Shown here in pieces: positions 8,695 through 17,528 of a DNA stretch of 64,000 nucleotides. The notes under the pieces are model-generated. The model saw nothing but the letters and a program-made list of their open reading frames with translations, had not been told where the DNA came from and did not search any database. Every line of letters begins with the position of its first letter. Position 1 is the stretch's first letter. The stretch comes from Borborobacter arsenicus (lineage in GTDB: Bacteria; Pseudomonadota; Alphaproteobacteria; Rhizobiales; Rhizobiaceae): contig NZ_RKST01000007.1 of assembly GCF_003934165.1 (NCBI RefSeq), forward strand, positions 1 through 64,000, given 5' to 3'. Position numbers and translations under genes: made by a program.

Positions 8695-9417
8695 ATGAGC
8701 GACGTAGACAACAAGGAACTCGATCGCATGCTCCAGCAGGCGTTCGAAGCATCGACGAAAATCTATCAGGAGCGCGGCTTCCAGCGGCGCGTCGGCTTCG
8801 GCAAGCGGCCTGCCCTGGTCAGCGTCGATCTTGCCAACGCCTGGACCCGTCCGGGCAACCCGTTCACCTGTGACCAGGAGGCGATGGACAATGAAATTAT
8901 CCCGGGCATGCAGCGCCTGCTCAAGGCCTGTCGTGCCAACGGCCATCCGGTCATCCATGTGACCACCGCCTATGAAATCACCGATCGCGACTCATCCTTC
9001 ACCGATATGGGCCTGTGGCACTGCAAGATCCCGGTCGATGTCGTCGATCTCAAGAACAAGGAGCTGTGGGCAATCGATTCCCGCATTGCTCCGGTCGAAG
9101 GCGAATACACCCTGCTGAAGAAGCGGGCGAGCTCCTTCCACGGCACCGGCCTGGCAGGCATCCTGCGCGCCGCAGGCGTCGACACCATTCTGGTCACCGG
9201 TGTTACCGCCACGGCCTGCGTGCGCACCACCATCTGCGACGGTCTGGCCGACGGCTTCCGCACCATTGCCGTTCGCGAGTGCATCGGCGACCGCGTGCCG
9301 GGGGCCGTTGCCTGGAACCTCTACGATATCGACGCGAAGTTTGCCGACGTCCACAGCGTCGACGAATGCGTCGACTATCTCGACACGGTCAATTCCAGCC
9401 GCATCGCGGCCGAATGA
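8695..9417 (+). CDS. Isochorismatase-like cysteine hydrolase, probable N-carbamoylsarcosine amidase
   Basis: Cytoplasmic amidase-type enzyme of 240 residues. It has the family's catalytic triad: Asp45 in LVSVDLANAW, Lys142 in LLKKRASSFHGT, and Cys175 in GVTATACVRTT, with the cis-peptide pair Val-Thr before it. The extended N-terminus (about 35 residues before the first strand) and the WTRPGNPF insert resemble N-carbamoylsarcosine amidohydrolase more than nicotinamidase or plain isochorismatase. Linked HyuA and HyuB genes would make an N-carbamoyl amino acid from a hydantoin, and this enzyme would then release ammonia, CO2 and the amino acid (sarcosine if the start is N-methylhydantoin). The family call is firm; the substrate is inferred from neighbours. 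Confidence 0.82.
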   Translation: MSDVDNKELDRMLQQAFEASTKIYQERGFQRRVGFGKRPALVSVDLANAWTRPGNPFTCDQEAMDNEIIPGMQRLLKACRANGHPVIHVTTAYEITDRDSSFTDMGLWHCKIPVDVVDLKNKELWAIDSRIAPVEGEYTLLKKRASSFHGTGLAGILRAAGVDTILVTGVTATACVRTTICDGLADGFRTIAVRECIGDRVPGAVAWNLYDIDAKFADVHSVDECVDYLDTVNSSRIAAE

Positions 9418-9424
9418 AATCGGC

Positions 9425-9455
9425 GGCGCGCCCTGGAAGGGGCGCGCCATTTTTC
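9425..9455 (+). terminator. Perfect hairpin followed by a T-run (terminator or attenuator)
   Basis: GGCGCGCCC (9425-9433) pairs perfectly with GGGCGCGCC (9440-9448) around a 6-base loop and is followed by ATTTTTCG. This is a textbook intrinsic terminator shape between the cysteine hydrolase stop and the next ribosome-binding site (GGGGAGGAGAAAAAA). It may set the ratio between the hydrolase and the downstream transporter/hydantoinase genes. Confidence 0.6.
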
Positions 9456-9473
9456 GCTGGGGAGGAGAAAAAA

Positions 9474-10544
9474 ATGACAGGACATATTGATGAGATTGCC
9501 GCCGCACCTGCCTCGCGTCGCCAGGTGCTGGCGGGCCTGGGAGCCTTCGGTCTGGCCTTGGCGGCGCCGAAAGTGACACGCGCTGCCGGCGGCACGCTAG
9601 TCGTGTCCAACTGGGGTGGCGACTGGAACGATCGGACCGTCCGCTTCGTCGAGGAGCCACTTGTCGAAAGCCAGGGCATCAGGATTGTGCGCGACCTTGG
9701 CATGGAGCCTGAGCGCAAGGCCAAGATGCTGGCGGAGCGGCGGCTGCGGCGCGGCACGGTGGACGTGCTTCATCTCAACCAGGGCGATGCCTTCGAGATG
9801 CACCAGCATGACGTGCTGGCCGATCTCGATACGGCCCAGATTCCCAACATGGCGGATGTGCCCGATACGCTGAAGGGTGCGCCCTATTTCGTGCCGTGGC
9901 TCTATAGCGGCGTCGTTATCATTTACAACAAGGACAAGGTCTCAACCCCGCCGCAATCCTATGAAGAGCTGTGGGATGCCAAATGGGCCGGCAAGATCGG
10001 CTTCACCAACCAGCTCTATTTCAACTACATGATGATGTCGGGCCTGATCAAAGGCGGCAACATCACCAATGTCGAAGCTGGCCAGGAACGCCTGCTCGAG
10101 CTCAAGAAGCTCACCGAGCCGCGCATCTATGCCACGCACCAGCATCTGCAGGCCGCACTCTTGAGCGGCGAAGTGGACATTGCGGTCAACTACAAGGCGC
10201 GGGGCCTGCAATGGATCAAGGACGGTGCGCCGCTTGGAATCCAGTATCCGGCCGAGGGCGCAATTGCGGTGCTGTTCGGCACGTGCCTGCCCAAGCGGGC
10301 GCCGAGCCCGGAACTCGCCCATGTCTATTTCAACGCCATGCTGGACCGTCAGGCCATGGCGCATCTTGCGGAGGCAAGCTTCTATGCGCCGGCAAACAGC
10401 GCTTCGGCACTGTCGCCGGAACTGCGCGAGAAGATCGACTTTTCGCCTGAGGAGCAGAAGGCGCTGAACTTCCCCGACTACGCCTATGTGGCCAGCAACA
10501 CCGCCACATGGATGGAATGGTGGAACAAGAACGTCGCCGCATGA
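9474..10544 (+). CDS. PotD-type ABC transporter binding protein with Tat-like leader
   Basis: Periplasmic solute-binding protein of 356 residues, spermidine/putrescine (PotD/PotF) family. The leader carries SRRQVLAGLGAFGLALAAP, a twin-arginine motif followed by a hydrophobic run, so it is probably exported folded through Tat. The mature start GGTLVVSNWGGDWNDRTV and the WAGKIGF region are typical of the family. The start at 9474 has GGGGAGGAGAAAAAA in front. It is the first gene of a four-gene importer (9474-13411) embedded between the amidase and hydantoinase genes, so its ligand is probably the hydantoin or a related nitrogen compound rather than a polyamine. Confidence 0.85.
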   Translation: MTGHIDEIAAAPASRRQVLAGLGAFGLALAAPKVTRAAGGTLVVSNWGGDWNDRTVRFVEEPLVESQGIRIVRDLGMEPERKAKMLAERRLRRGTVDVLHLNQGDAFEMHQHDVLADLDTAQIPNMADVPDTLKGAPYFVPWLYSGVVIIYNKDKVSTPPQSYEELWDAKWAGKIGFTNQLYFNYMMMSGLIKGGNITNVEAGQERLLELKKLTEPRIYATHQHLQAALLSGEVDIAVNYKARGLQWIKDGAPLGIQYPAEGAIAVLFGTCLPKRAPSPELAHVYFNAMLDRQAMAHLAEASFYAPANSASALSPELREKIDFSPEEQKALNFPDYAYVASNTATWMEWWNKNVAA

Positions 10545-11464
10545 TCGCAAGAGGCCGGACGCCGATGACATCAACAGCCGCGACCCTTTCTGCTCCCCCG
10601 CCACCCGTGAACCGGATGCGCGTGTCGCCGGCCTTCGGTCTCGGCACCCCGGCCACCTTGTTCGTCCTGCTCGGTCTGATCGTGCCGTTGGCGCTGATGC
10701 TGCGCTACAGCTTCAACAAATACGATCCGGCCGAGCTGATGATCTCGGCGCTGACTCTGGAAAACTATGCCAAGTTCATTGGCGATGCCTTCTATCAGCA
10801 GGTGCTGGCGACGACGGTCGGCATCTCGGCGCTCTCGACCGCGCTGTGCCTGATCGCCGGGTTTCCGGTGGCGTACTACCTGGTTCGGATGGCGTCGCCG
10901 CGAATGCGCTCACTGCTGTTCATCCTCATAATACTGCCGCTGCTGATGGGCAATGCCGTTCGCACCGCGGCCTGGATGGTGATCCTGGGCGACCAGGGCT
11001 TGTTGTCGTCGGCCGTTACCATGCTCGGCCTGTCGCCGGCCAAGCTGATGTACACGCCCACGGCGGTCGTCATCGGGCTGGTATCGGTCCTGCTTCCCTT
11101 CATGATCGTTACGCTGCAGAGCGTGCTGGAAGGGATCGAGCGCAACCTTGAGGATGCGGCGGCAAGTCTTGGTGCGGGCCATCTGACGGTCCTTCGCCGC
11201 ATCGTGCTGCCGCTGTCCCTGCCGGGCATTCTGGCCGGAACCATGCTGTGCTTCATCCTGTCGATGAACGCCTATGCAACGCCGGTGCTGCTTGGCGGAC
11301 CGCAGTTCCACATGATGGCGCCCGAGGTCTATCAGCAGGTCACCAAGGCGATGAACTGGCCCTTTGGCTCGGCGCTGGCCTTCATTCTGATGGCGGTCAC
11401 GCTGGTGCTCACAGCGACCTCTAATACGCTTGTCCAGCGACGCTACCGCAAGTGGAGCGAATAG
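10541..11464 (+). CDS. PotB-type ABC permease
   Basis: Inner-membrane permease of 307 residues with about six membrane segments. The EAA loop reads EDAAASLGAGHLTVLRRIVL, and the substrate is expected to pass through its dimer with the next gene product. The ATG at 10541 overlaps the preceding stop codon (ATGA), suggesting coupled translation; a second ATG at 10565 has a clearer GAGG upstream and is the alternative. The first about 30 residues are polar and proline-rich, before a hydrophobic segment at LGTPATLFVLLGLIVPLAL. Confidence 0.87.
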   Translation: MIARGRTPMTSTAATLSAPPPPVNRMRVSPAFGLGTPATLFVLLGLIVPLALMLRYSFNKYDPAELMISALTLENYAKFIGDAFYQQVLATTVGISALSTALCLIAGFPVAYYLVRMASPRMRSLLFILIILPLLMGNAVRTAAWMVILGDQGLLSSAVTMLGLSPAKLMYTPTAVVIGLVSVLLPFMIVTLQSVLEGIERNLEDAAASLGAGHLTVLRRIVLPLSLPGILAGTMLCFILSMNAYATPVLLGGPQFHMMAPEVYQQVTKAMNWPFGSALAFILMAVTLVLTATSNTLVQRRYRKWSE

Positions 11465-11506
11465 AAGCTCTGGCCTAGTCGACTCATTCGACCACGGGAG
11501 AACGAA

Positions 11507-12313
11507 ATGTCGAATGCAGCACCAAACAGTATCTATGCAGGGGTCACCACGCTTGTCGTCGGTTTCATCGTGCTGCCACTTGTCGTGATCGCCTGGTCGA
11601 GCTTTTTCGCCAACCCGATCCTGACCTTTCCACCGACGGGGTACACGCTCGACTGGTATCGGCGGGCCTGGGACATGGATGTGTTCCGTGAGGGCTTCAT
11701 CGTCAGCCTCGAGACGGCGGCGATTGCCACCTGCTTCAGCCTGCTGCTCGGCGTGCCGGCAAGCCTGGCGCTGGTCCGCTATCCGTTCTTCGGTCGCGAT
11801 GCGATCCAGACACTACTTCTGTCGCCGATGATCGTGCCGGGCATTGTCGGCGGGTCGGCCCTGTTCATCGCCTTCATCGAGATGGAAGCGATCACCGACA
11901 TGCAGATTGCCGGAACGCTTGGCGGCCTGCTCATCGCTCATTCGCTGATTGCGCTGCCATGGACGGTGCGGCTGGTGACGGCATCGCTTGCCGGCACCAA
12001 CCGGTCGATCGAGGAGGCAGCCGCCAGCCTGGGTGCTTCGCCTTTCACCGTCTTTCGACGCATCACCTTGCCATCGATCCGCTCGGGCGTGATTGCGGCG
12101 GCGCTGTTTTCCTTTGTCATCTCCTTTATCGACCTCGAAAAATCGCTGTTTCTTGTCGGACCGGGGCGCACCACATTGCAGATCGCGCTCGTCAACTACC
12201 TGGAATGGAATCTCGACTCCACGGTCGCTGCCGTCGCCACCGTGCAGATCGTCATCATCGGAACGCTGCTGATCATAACAGACCGCTACGCCAAGCTCAG
12301 CCGGGTGTTCTGA
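11507..12313 (+). CDS. PotC-type ABC permease
   Basis: Second inner-membrane permease of 268 residues, about six membrane segments. The N-terminus YAGVTTLVVGFIVLPLVVIA is the first segment and ILTFPPTGYTLDWYRRAW is the periplasmic loop typical of PotC proteins. The EAA loop is EEAAASLGASPFTVFRRITL. It starts 42 bases after the previous gene with GGGAGAACGAA as the ribosome-binding site, and forms the heterodimer with the 10541 product. Confidence 0.87.
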   Translation: MSNAAPNSIYAGVTTLVVGFIVLPLVVIAWSSFFANPILTFPPTGYTLDWYRRAWDMDVFREGFIVSLETAAIATCFSLLLGVPASLALVRYPFFGRDAIQTLLLSPMIVPGIVGGSALFIAFIEMEAITDMQIAGTLGGLLIAHSLIALPWTVRLVTASLAGTNRSIEEAAASLGASPFTVFRRITLPSIRSGVIAAALFSFVISFIDLEKSLFLVGPGRTTLQIALVNYLEWNLDSTVAAVATVQIVIIGTLLIITDRYAKLSRVF

Positions 12314-12346
12314 TGGTCGGCCGAATGCAGGAAATGGGAGGACAAA

Positions 12347-13411
12347 ATGTCTGACGTGGTGCTCCAGTCTATCGTGAAGCGATATGGCGCGACCCTGGCC
12401 GTCGATAATGTCTCGATGACCATCCGGCCCGGCGAGCTGGTCGCACTGCTCGGCCCCTCCGGCTGCGGCAAGACCACGACCTTGCGGATGGTCGGCGGCT
12501 TTGTCGGCGTCAGCGAGGGCCGTATCCGGGTCGGCGGGCGCGACATCACCCACCTGCCGCCGCACAAGCGCAATATGGGCTTCGGCTTCCAGAACTACGC
12601 CCTGTTCCCGCATATGAGCGTGGCGGCCAATGTCGCCTTCGGTCTGGAAATGCGTAGGCTGGGCAAGGCCGAAATCCAGCAGAAGGTCAACGCCGCGCTC
12701 GACCGTGTTCGCCTTCGCTCCTATGCCGAACGTCTTCCCAAGCAACTCTCGGGCGGCCAGCAGCAGCGGGTCGCATTGGCTCGGGCACTGGTGATCGAGC
12801 CCGACGTGCTGCTGCTCGACGAGCCCTTGTCCAATCTTGACGCCAATCTGCGCCAGGAGATGAAGGACGAGATCCGCTCCCTGCAACGCAATCTCGGCAT
12901 TACCACCATTTTCGTCACGCATGACCAGGACGAGGCGCTCAGCGTTTCCGACCGGATCGTCGTCATGCGCCAGGGCCGCGTCGAGCAGGACGGCACCCCA
13001 TCCGAAGTCTTCGACACGCCGCGGTCGCGCTTCGTCGCCGAATTCATGGGGGTGAGCAATCTCCTGCCGGGCAGGCTTGAGGGGAGGGACCGGTTCCGCC
13101 TGCACAGCGGCGAGGCCGTTTCCGTCGCCGCCAATGACAACCAGGGCGACCAGATGGTCCTGGCGCTGCGGCCGGAGCGCATCGAAATCCGCGAAGCGCC
13201 TGCGTCTGGTGGGACGGAGACGCTCGAGGCTCGCATCGAGCAAGCCGTCTATCGCGGCCTGATCATCGACTATCACATCAAGACGAAATCCGGGCTCGCA
13301 TTGACGGCGCGCCGCCCGGCCCCTGCGGCGGGAGGTTCGCAGGCACTCGACGCAGGCCAGATGGTCTCATTGTCCTGGCAGCCGGGCGCTGCCGTCCTGG
13401 TGGCCGAATAG
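12347..13411 (+). CDS. PotA-type ABC transporter ATPase
   Basis: ATPase subunit of 354 residues. It contains Walker A GPSGCGKTT, Q-loop GFGFQNYALFPHMS, signature [15 protein letters not shown], Walker B LLLDEPLSNLD and switch His in FVTHDQDEA, followed from about residue 240 by the TOBE regulatory domain of the PotA/CUT1 group. GGGAGGACAAA precedes the ATG. It energises the 9474-12313 importer. The next gene, hyuA, starts 52 bases later, so importer and hydantoinase are probably one transcript. Confidence 0.9.
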   Translation: MSDVVLQSIVKRYGATLAVDNVSMTIRPGELVALLGPSGCGKTTTLRMVGGFVGVSEGRIRVGGRDITHLPPHKRNMGFGFQNYALFPHMSVAANVAFGLEMRRLGKAEIQQKVNAALDRVRLRSYAERLPKQLSGGQQQRVALARALVIEPDVLLLDEPLSNLDANLRQEMKDEIRSLQRNLGITTIFVTHDQDEALSVSDRIVVMRQGRVEQDGTPSEVFDTPRSRFVAEFMGVSNLLPGRLEGRDRFRLHSGEAVSVAANDNQGDQMVLALRPERIEIREAPASGGTETLEARIEQAVYRGLIIDYHIKTKSGLALTARRPAPAAGGSQALDAGQMVSLSWQPGAAVLVAE

Positions 13412-13463
13412 CTGCTGAACCGAAATCGGCGCCGGCGCGCGCCACGAACCGAGGAGGAAGCAA

Positions 13464-15545
13464 ATGGCACGCATTGGCGTGGATGTCGGCGGAACCAACA
13501 CTGACCTGGTGCTCGAATGCGCCAAGGGCGTGTTCTACCACAAGGTTCCGACCACCCTGAAGAACCAGTCGATCGGTGTCGTGGATGGTGTCAAAAGCAT
13601 CTGCAGCATCGCAGGCATCCGGACATCCGATGTGGATGTCATCGTGCATGGCACGACGACTGCCACCAATATCACCATCGAGCACAATGGCTCCGAAACC
13701 GGCATGCTGACGACGCGGGGCTTTCGCGACATCCTGCATATCGGCCGCCATAAGCGGCCCTATAATTTCTCGCTGCATTTCACCGTTCCGTGGCAGGACC
13801 AGCCGCTGGTCAAGCGCCGCAACCGCATCGCCATCTCCGAGCGCATCCTGCCGCCCAAAGGGGAGGTGGAAACTGCTCTTGATGAAGAGGAAGTGCGCGA
13901 GGCGATCAGGCTGTTCAAGAAGCGCGGCATCAACTCCATCGTCGTCGGCTTCATGTTCGCTTTCCTCAATGATGCGCATGAGCGGCGCGCCAAGGAGATC
14001 ATCCTTGAGGAGATGCCGGACGCCTATGTCACGCTCTCCAGTGAAGTCGCCAATGTCATGCGCGAATATGAGCGTTTCTCCACCGCGGCGATGAATTGCT
14101 ATGTCGGGCCGAAGACGGCCTTCTATCTGCGCGATCTGGAATCCAAGCTTCGTGAAGCCGGCGTGTCGTCCAAACTGCGCATCATGCAGTCGAATGGCGG
14201 CGTCTCGACCATCGAATCCTGCGCGGCGCGGCCGATCCGCATCCTGATGTCGGGCCCCGCCGGCGGTGTTATCGGCGGCGCTTCGGAAGGCGTCATGGCC
14301 GGTGTGAAGAACGTCATCACCGTCGATATCGGCGGCACCTCGGCCGACATCAGCACCATTCCCGACGGCCGCGTGAAGATCATGAACCCGCGCGACACCT
14401 ATGTGTCGGGCCATCCGGTGCTGACCCCGATGATCGACCTCGTCACCATCGGTGCCGGCGGCGGCTCGGTCGCCTATATCGATGAGGCGGGCGCCTTCAA
14501 TGTGGGGCCGCGCTCGGCCGGCTCGGAGCCGGGTCCGGCCTGCTATGGACGCGGCGGTACCGAACCGACCGTGACGGATGCGCAGATCGTGCTCGGCCGC
14601 CTCGATCCCGATCTCGTGTTGGGCGGTGACCTCAAGCTTGACCCCGAACTGTCGCGGAAGGCTATTGAAGAGAAGATCGCCCGGCCGCTCGGCATGTCGG
14701 TCAAGGACGCGGCACTCGGCATCCTCAAGATCATCAACAACAACATGGCGCTGGCAATCCGGTCGAACTCTGTGGCGCGCGGCATCGATCCGCGCCAGTT
14801 CTCGATCCTGCCTTTCGGCGGCGCCGGCCCGCTTCACGGCGTGGCGCTGGCCGAGGCGATTTCGGCCAGGGACGTGATCGTTCCCGTCGCGCCCGGCATC
14901 ACCGCTGCCGTCGGCCTGTTGAAGACCGACCTGCAATATGAGCACACCGAGGCCGTGATCGTGGAACTCAACGCGTCCGACGACGACGATCTCGCACATA
15001 TCAACAGTGCGGCTGCAACCTTGCGCGAACGTGTCATCGCCGAACTCGACGATGACGGTATTGCGCGCGACCAGCAGATGATCGAAATCGTTGCCGAGTG
15101 CCGCTATCACGGACAGGGCTTCGAGCTTCGCGCCACCATGCCGGACGGGCCGGTGACGCATGCCAACAAGGCCACGATCGTCACAAGCTTCCACGACCAG
15201 CATCAGCTCGACTACGGCTACAGCTATCGCGACCAGGAAGTGGAACTCATCACCCTGCGAGCCATCGGGCGCGCGGCGGTGGAGCGCCTGAACATTCCCA
15301 AGGTGTCGCCAACGGACGGCTCGGGGATCAATCGTGCGCTGATGTTTGTCAGGGCAACGACCTTCGATGACGGGCGCACCCTCGAAACACCGCGCTACGA
15401 CCGCACCAAGCTCTATGCCGGCGACAAGGTCAACGGGCCGGCGATCCTCGTCCAGCACGATTCAACGACGCTGGTGCCGCCTGGCTACGTTGCCGAAACG
15501 CTCGAATATGGCAACACGCGCGTTCATCGCGCCGGCATCGCCTGA
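13464..15545 (+). CDS. hyuA: Hydantoinase/oxoprolinase family subunit A
   Basis: Large ATP-dependent cyclic-amidase subunit of 693 residues, usual length for the family. It opens with MARIGVDVGGTNTDLVLE, the first phosphate-binding motif of the ASKHA fold, and has the second one at TVDIGGTSADIS. The C-terminal HyuA core includes GAGGGSVAYID and SEPGPACYGRGG. The subunit uses ATP to activate the ring carbonyl of a hydantoin, N-methylhydantoin or 5-oxoproline, with HyuB as partner. It lies between the PotDBCA-type importer and hyuB, with GAGGAGGAAG as the ribosome-binding site. Neighbouring N-carbamoylsarcosine-amidase-like and NCS1 permease genes favour a hydantoin substrate over oxoproline or acetone (acetone carboxylase shares this family, but its gamma subunit is absent). 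Confidence 0.88.
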   Translation: MARIGVDVGGTNTDLVLECAKGVFYHKVPTTLKNQSIGVVDGVKSICSIAGIRTSDVDVIVHGTTTATNITIEHNGSETGMLTTRGFRDILHIGRHKRPYNFSLHFTVPWQDQPLVKRRNRIAISERILPPKGEVETALDEEEVREAIRLFKKRGINSIVVGFMFAFLNDAHERRAKEIILEEMPDAYVTLSSEVANVMREYERFSTAAMNCYVGPKTAFYLRDLESKLREAGVSSKLRIMQSNGGVSTIESCAARPIRILMSGPAGGVIGGASEGVMAGVKNVITVDIGGTSADISTIPDGRVKIMNPRDTYVSGHPVLTPMIDLVTIGAGGGSVAYIDEAGAFNVGPRSAGSEPGPACYGRGGTEPTVTDAQIVLGRLDPDLVLGGDLKLDPELSRKAIEEKIARPLGMSVKDAALGILKIINNNMALAIRSNSVARGIDPRQFSILPFGGAGPLHGVALAEAISARDVIVPVAPGITAAVGLLKTDLQYEHTEAVIVELNASDDDDLAHINSAAATLRERVIAELDDDGIARDQQMIEIVAECRYHGQGFELRATMPDGPVTHANKATIVTSFHDQHQLDYGYSYRDQEVELITLRAIGRAAVERLNIPKVSPTDGSGINRALMFVRATTFDDGRTLETPRYDRTKLYAGDKVNGPAILVQHDSTTLVPPGYVAETLEYGNTRVHRAGIA

Positions 15546-15563
15546 CCCGAGGGAGGAACCCAA

Positions 15564-17363
15564 ATGAACAGCATGACAAAGGCCGTGGCGGTCAAGGCAG
15601 TTCCCGCCGAAATCGATCCCATCACGCTTCAGGTGATCCGTGGCTCGTTCGAAACCATTGCAGAAGAGATGGCGCATGTTCTCTACCGCATGTCCTTCTC
15701 CTCGATCATTCGCGAATCGGAGGATCTCGGTGCCGGCCTGTTCGACGTTGACTTCAATACGTTGTGCGAGTCCGAATCCACGCCAATGCATATCGGCTCG
15801 ATCCCAGGCTATCTGCGCGGCATACAGCAAACGCTGGAGGATGGTGAGTGGTATGAAGGCGACGTCGTCGTGCATAACCACCCCTATCACGGGTCAAGCC
15901 ACACGCCGGACCTTGCCATCGTGGTGCCCGTCTTCTTCCAGGGCCGGCTGGTCGGCTTTGCCGGCAACACCGCCCACCATGTCGATATCGGCGCGGCGAC
16001 GCCGGGCCTCATTATCGATGTGCCGGACGTCTTTGCCGAAGGCATGCTGTTTGCCGGCACCAAGCTTTACCGCAAGGGTGAGCCCAATAATGCGATGTGG
16101 AACTTCATCCGCAACAACAGCCGTGCCGCTCAACAACTGGTGAGCGATATCGAGGCCCAGGTCGCATCGGCAAGACTTGGCGCCAGGCGCTTCGTCGAAC
16201 TGATCGAGAAATTCGGGGAGGAGACCGTTTTCCAGGCCGCCAACCAGCTGATGGACTATGCCGAGCGCATGATGCGCCAGCGCATCGCTGAAATTCCTGA
16301 CGGTGAATACACCTCCGAGGGCTGGCTCGACGATGACGGCCGCAATCGCGACCAGCGCCTGAGGGTCAAGGTCACCATTCGCGTCAAGGGCGACGAACTC
16401 GACGTTGACCTGACCGGTTCCGCCGACCAGACGCCGACGGCCTATAATGTGCCGTTTGAAGGCTCCACCAAGGTCGCTGCTTATGCCGCGTTCCGCAAGC
16501 TGTTGCTCGACGCCTATACGTCTGATGTCCGGGTGCCGTCCAATGAGGGCTCGTTCCGGCCAATCAACGTGATTGCGCCGCTGGGTTCGATCTTCAACCC
16601 AAAGCCGCCGGCCTCCGCCGAAGCGCGCTTCACCCAGTGCAACCGCATGATTGACCTGATCATCCGGGCGCTGGCGCCAGTAATGCCCGACACCGTCATT
16701 GCCGGCAGTTCGGCTTCGATCTCGTTTGCGGCCTATTCCGGCGTGCGGCCGAGCGGCGACTACTGGGTGTTCCTGGAAGTCAATGAAGGCGCCTATGGCG
16801 GCCGGCCTCGCTCCGATGGACCCGACAGCATCGACAACCTGATGGCCAATACGCGCAACAATCCTCTCGAGGATCTGGCCATGCATATTCCCATGATCTG
16901 CGACCGCTACGAATTGCGCGACGACATGCCTCCCGGTGCCGGCGAGTTCCGCGGCGGCCTTGGCGTGGTCAAGGCGCAGCGGGTGCTTTCGAACGGCTTC
17001 ATCACCCATGAATCCGAACGCCATAAGGACGCACCCTGGGGCATCTTCGGCGGCACCGACGGGGCAGTCGGCAAGTGCCTGATCTACAACAAGGCGGCGC
17101 CGGCGAAGGCACGCGAAATGCACTCGAAGTTTTCCGGGCTTGCCGTCCAGGCCGATGACGTCATGGCCTATTATAGCCCCAATGGCGGCGGCTACGGTTC
17201 GCCACTGAACCGTCCCGCCCAGAAAGTGCTGGAGGACGTCCTGGATGGCTTCTACTCGGCCGCGCATGCCCGCGAGGTCTATGGCGTCGCCGTCAATATC
17301 GAGGACGAGACCGTCGATATCCAGGAAACCTCGCGGCTAAGGGCCCTCAAGGCCAAAGCATAG
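15564..17363 (+). CDS. hyuB: Hydantoinase/oxoprolinase family subunit B
   Basis: Partner subunit of 599 residues, starting 18 bases after hyuA with GGGAGGAACCC upstream. Typical HyuB blocks are visible: IDPITLQVIRGSFETIAEEM near the N-terminus, SSIIRESEDLGAGLFD, VVHNHPYHGSSHTPDL with the histidines that sit at the hydrolytic site, and GGRPRSDGPDSIDN further on. The HyuA/HyuB complex opens the ring in an ATP-dependent way to the N-carbamoyl acid, which the 8695 enzyme could then cleave. It is the last enzyme gene before the permease at 17529. Confidence 0.88.
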   Translation: MNSMTKAVAVKAVPAEIDPITLQVIRGSFETIAEEMAHVLYRMSFSSIIRESEDLGAGLFDVDFNTLCESESTPMHIGSIPGYLRGIQQTLEDGEWYEGDVVVHNHPYHGSSHTPDLAIVVPVFFQGRLVGFAGNTAHHVDIGAATPGLIIDVPDVFAEGMLFAGTKLYRKGEPNNAMWNFIRNNSRAAQQLVSDIEAQVASARLGARRFVELIEKFGEETVFQAANQLMDYAERMMRQRIAEIPDGEYTSEGWLDDDGRNRDQRLRVKVTIRVKGDELDVDLTGSADQTPTAYNVPFEGSTKVAAYAAFRKLLLDAYTSDVRVPSNEGSFRPINVIAPLGSIFNPKPPASAEARFTQCNRMIDLIIRALAPVMPDTVIAGSSASISFAAYSGVRPSGDYWVFLEVNEGAYGGRPRSDGPDSIDNLMANTRNNPLEDLAMHIPMICDRYELRDDMPPGAGEFRGGLGVVKAQRVLSNGFITHESERHKDAPWGIFGGTDGAVGKCLIYNKAAPAKAREMHSKFSGLAVQADDVMAYYSPNGGGYGSPLNRPAQKVLEDVLDGFYSAAHAREVYGVAVNIEDETVDIQETSRLRALKAKA

Positions 17364-17374
17364 GCACGCCGTCT

Positions 17375-17395
17375 GAAAACCGGAAAGCGGTTTTC
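17375..17395 (+). repeat. Intergenic hairpin resembling a rhizobial palindromic repeat
   Basis: GAAAACCG (17375-17382) pairs perfectly with CGGTTTTC (17388-17395) around a 5-base loop, followed by CGGGGC and, 23 bases on, by AGAGCGGGATGA. The combination of an AAACCG hairpin and an AGCGGGATGA tail resembles dispersed intergenic elements seen in Mesorhizobium-type genomes. That resemblance is from memory; no second copy is in this window. Confidence 0.4.
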
Positions 17396-17528
17396 GGGGC
17401 TTCAACACGGAGAAAGAGCGGGATGACCGTTTAGGAGGAGCCATCCTGCTCCAGGCCCGGGCTTCCGGGCAGGCAACTCAACAATATCGGCAATATGGGA
17501 ACTTCTACAATCACAAGTGGAGGAGAAG

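Noticed and set aside
11813-13276. A 487-codon minus-strand open frame over the PotC/PotA-type genes
   Set aside because: It is antisense to two genes with complete ABC motifs and shows no domain of its own.
13278-15458. A 726-codon open frame on the minus strand
   Set aside because: It is antisense to hyuA, which has full family motifs. Long antisense frames are common in GC-rich coding DNA. No family motif was seen in its translation.
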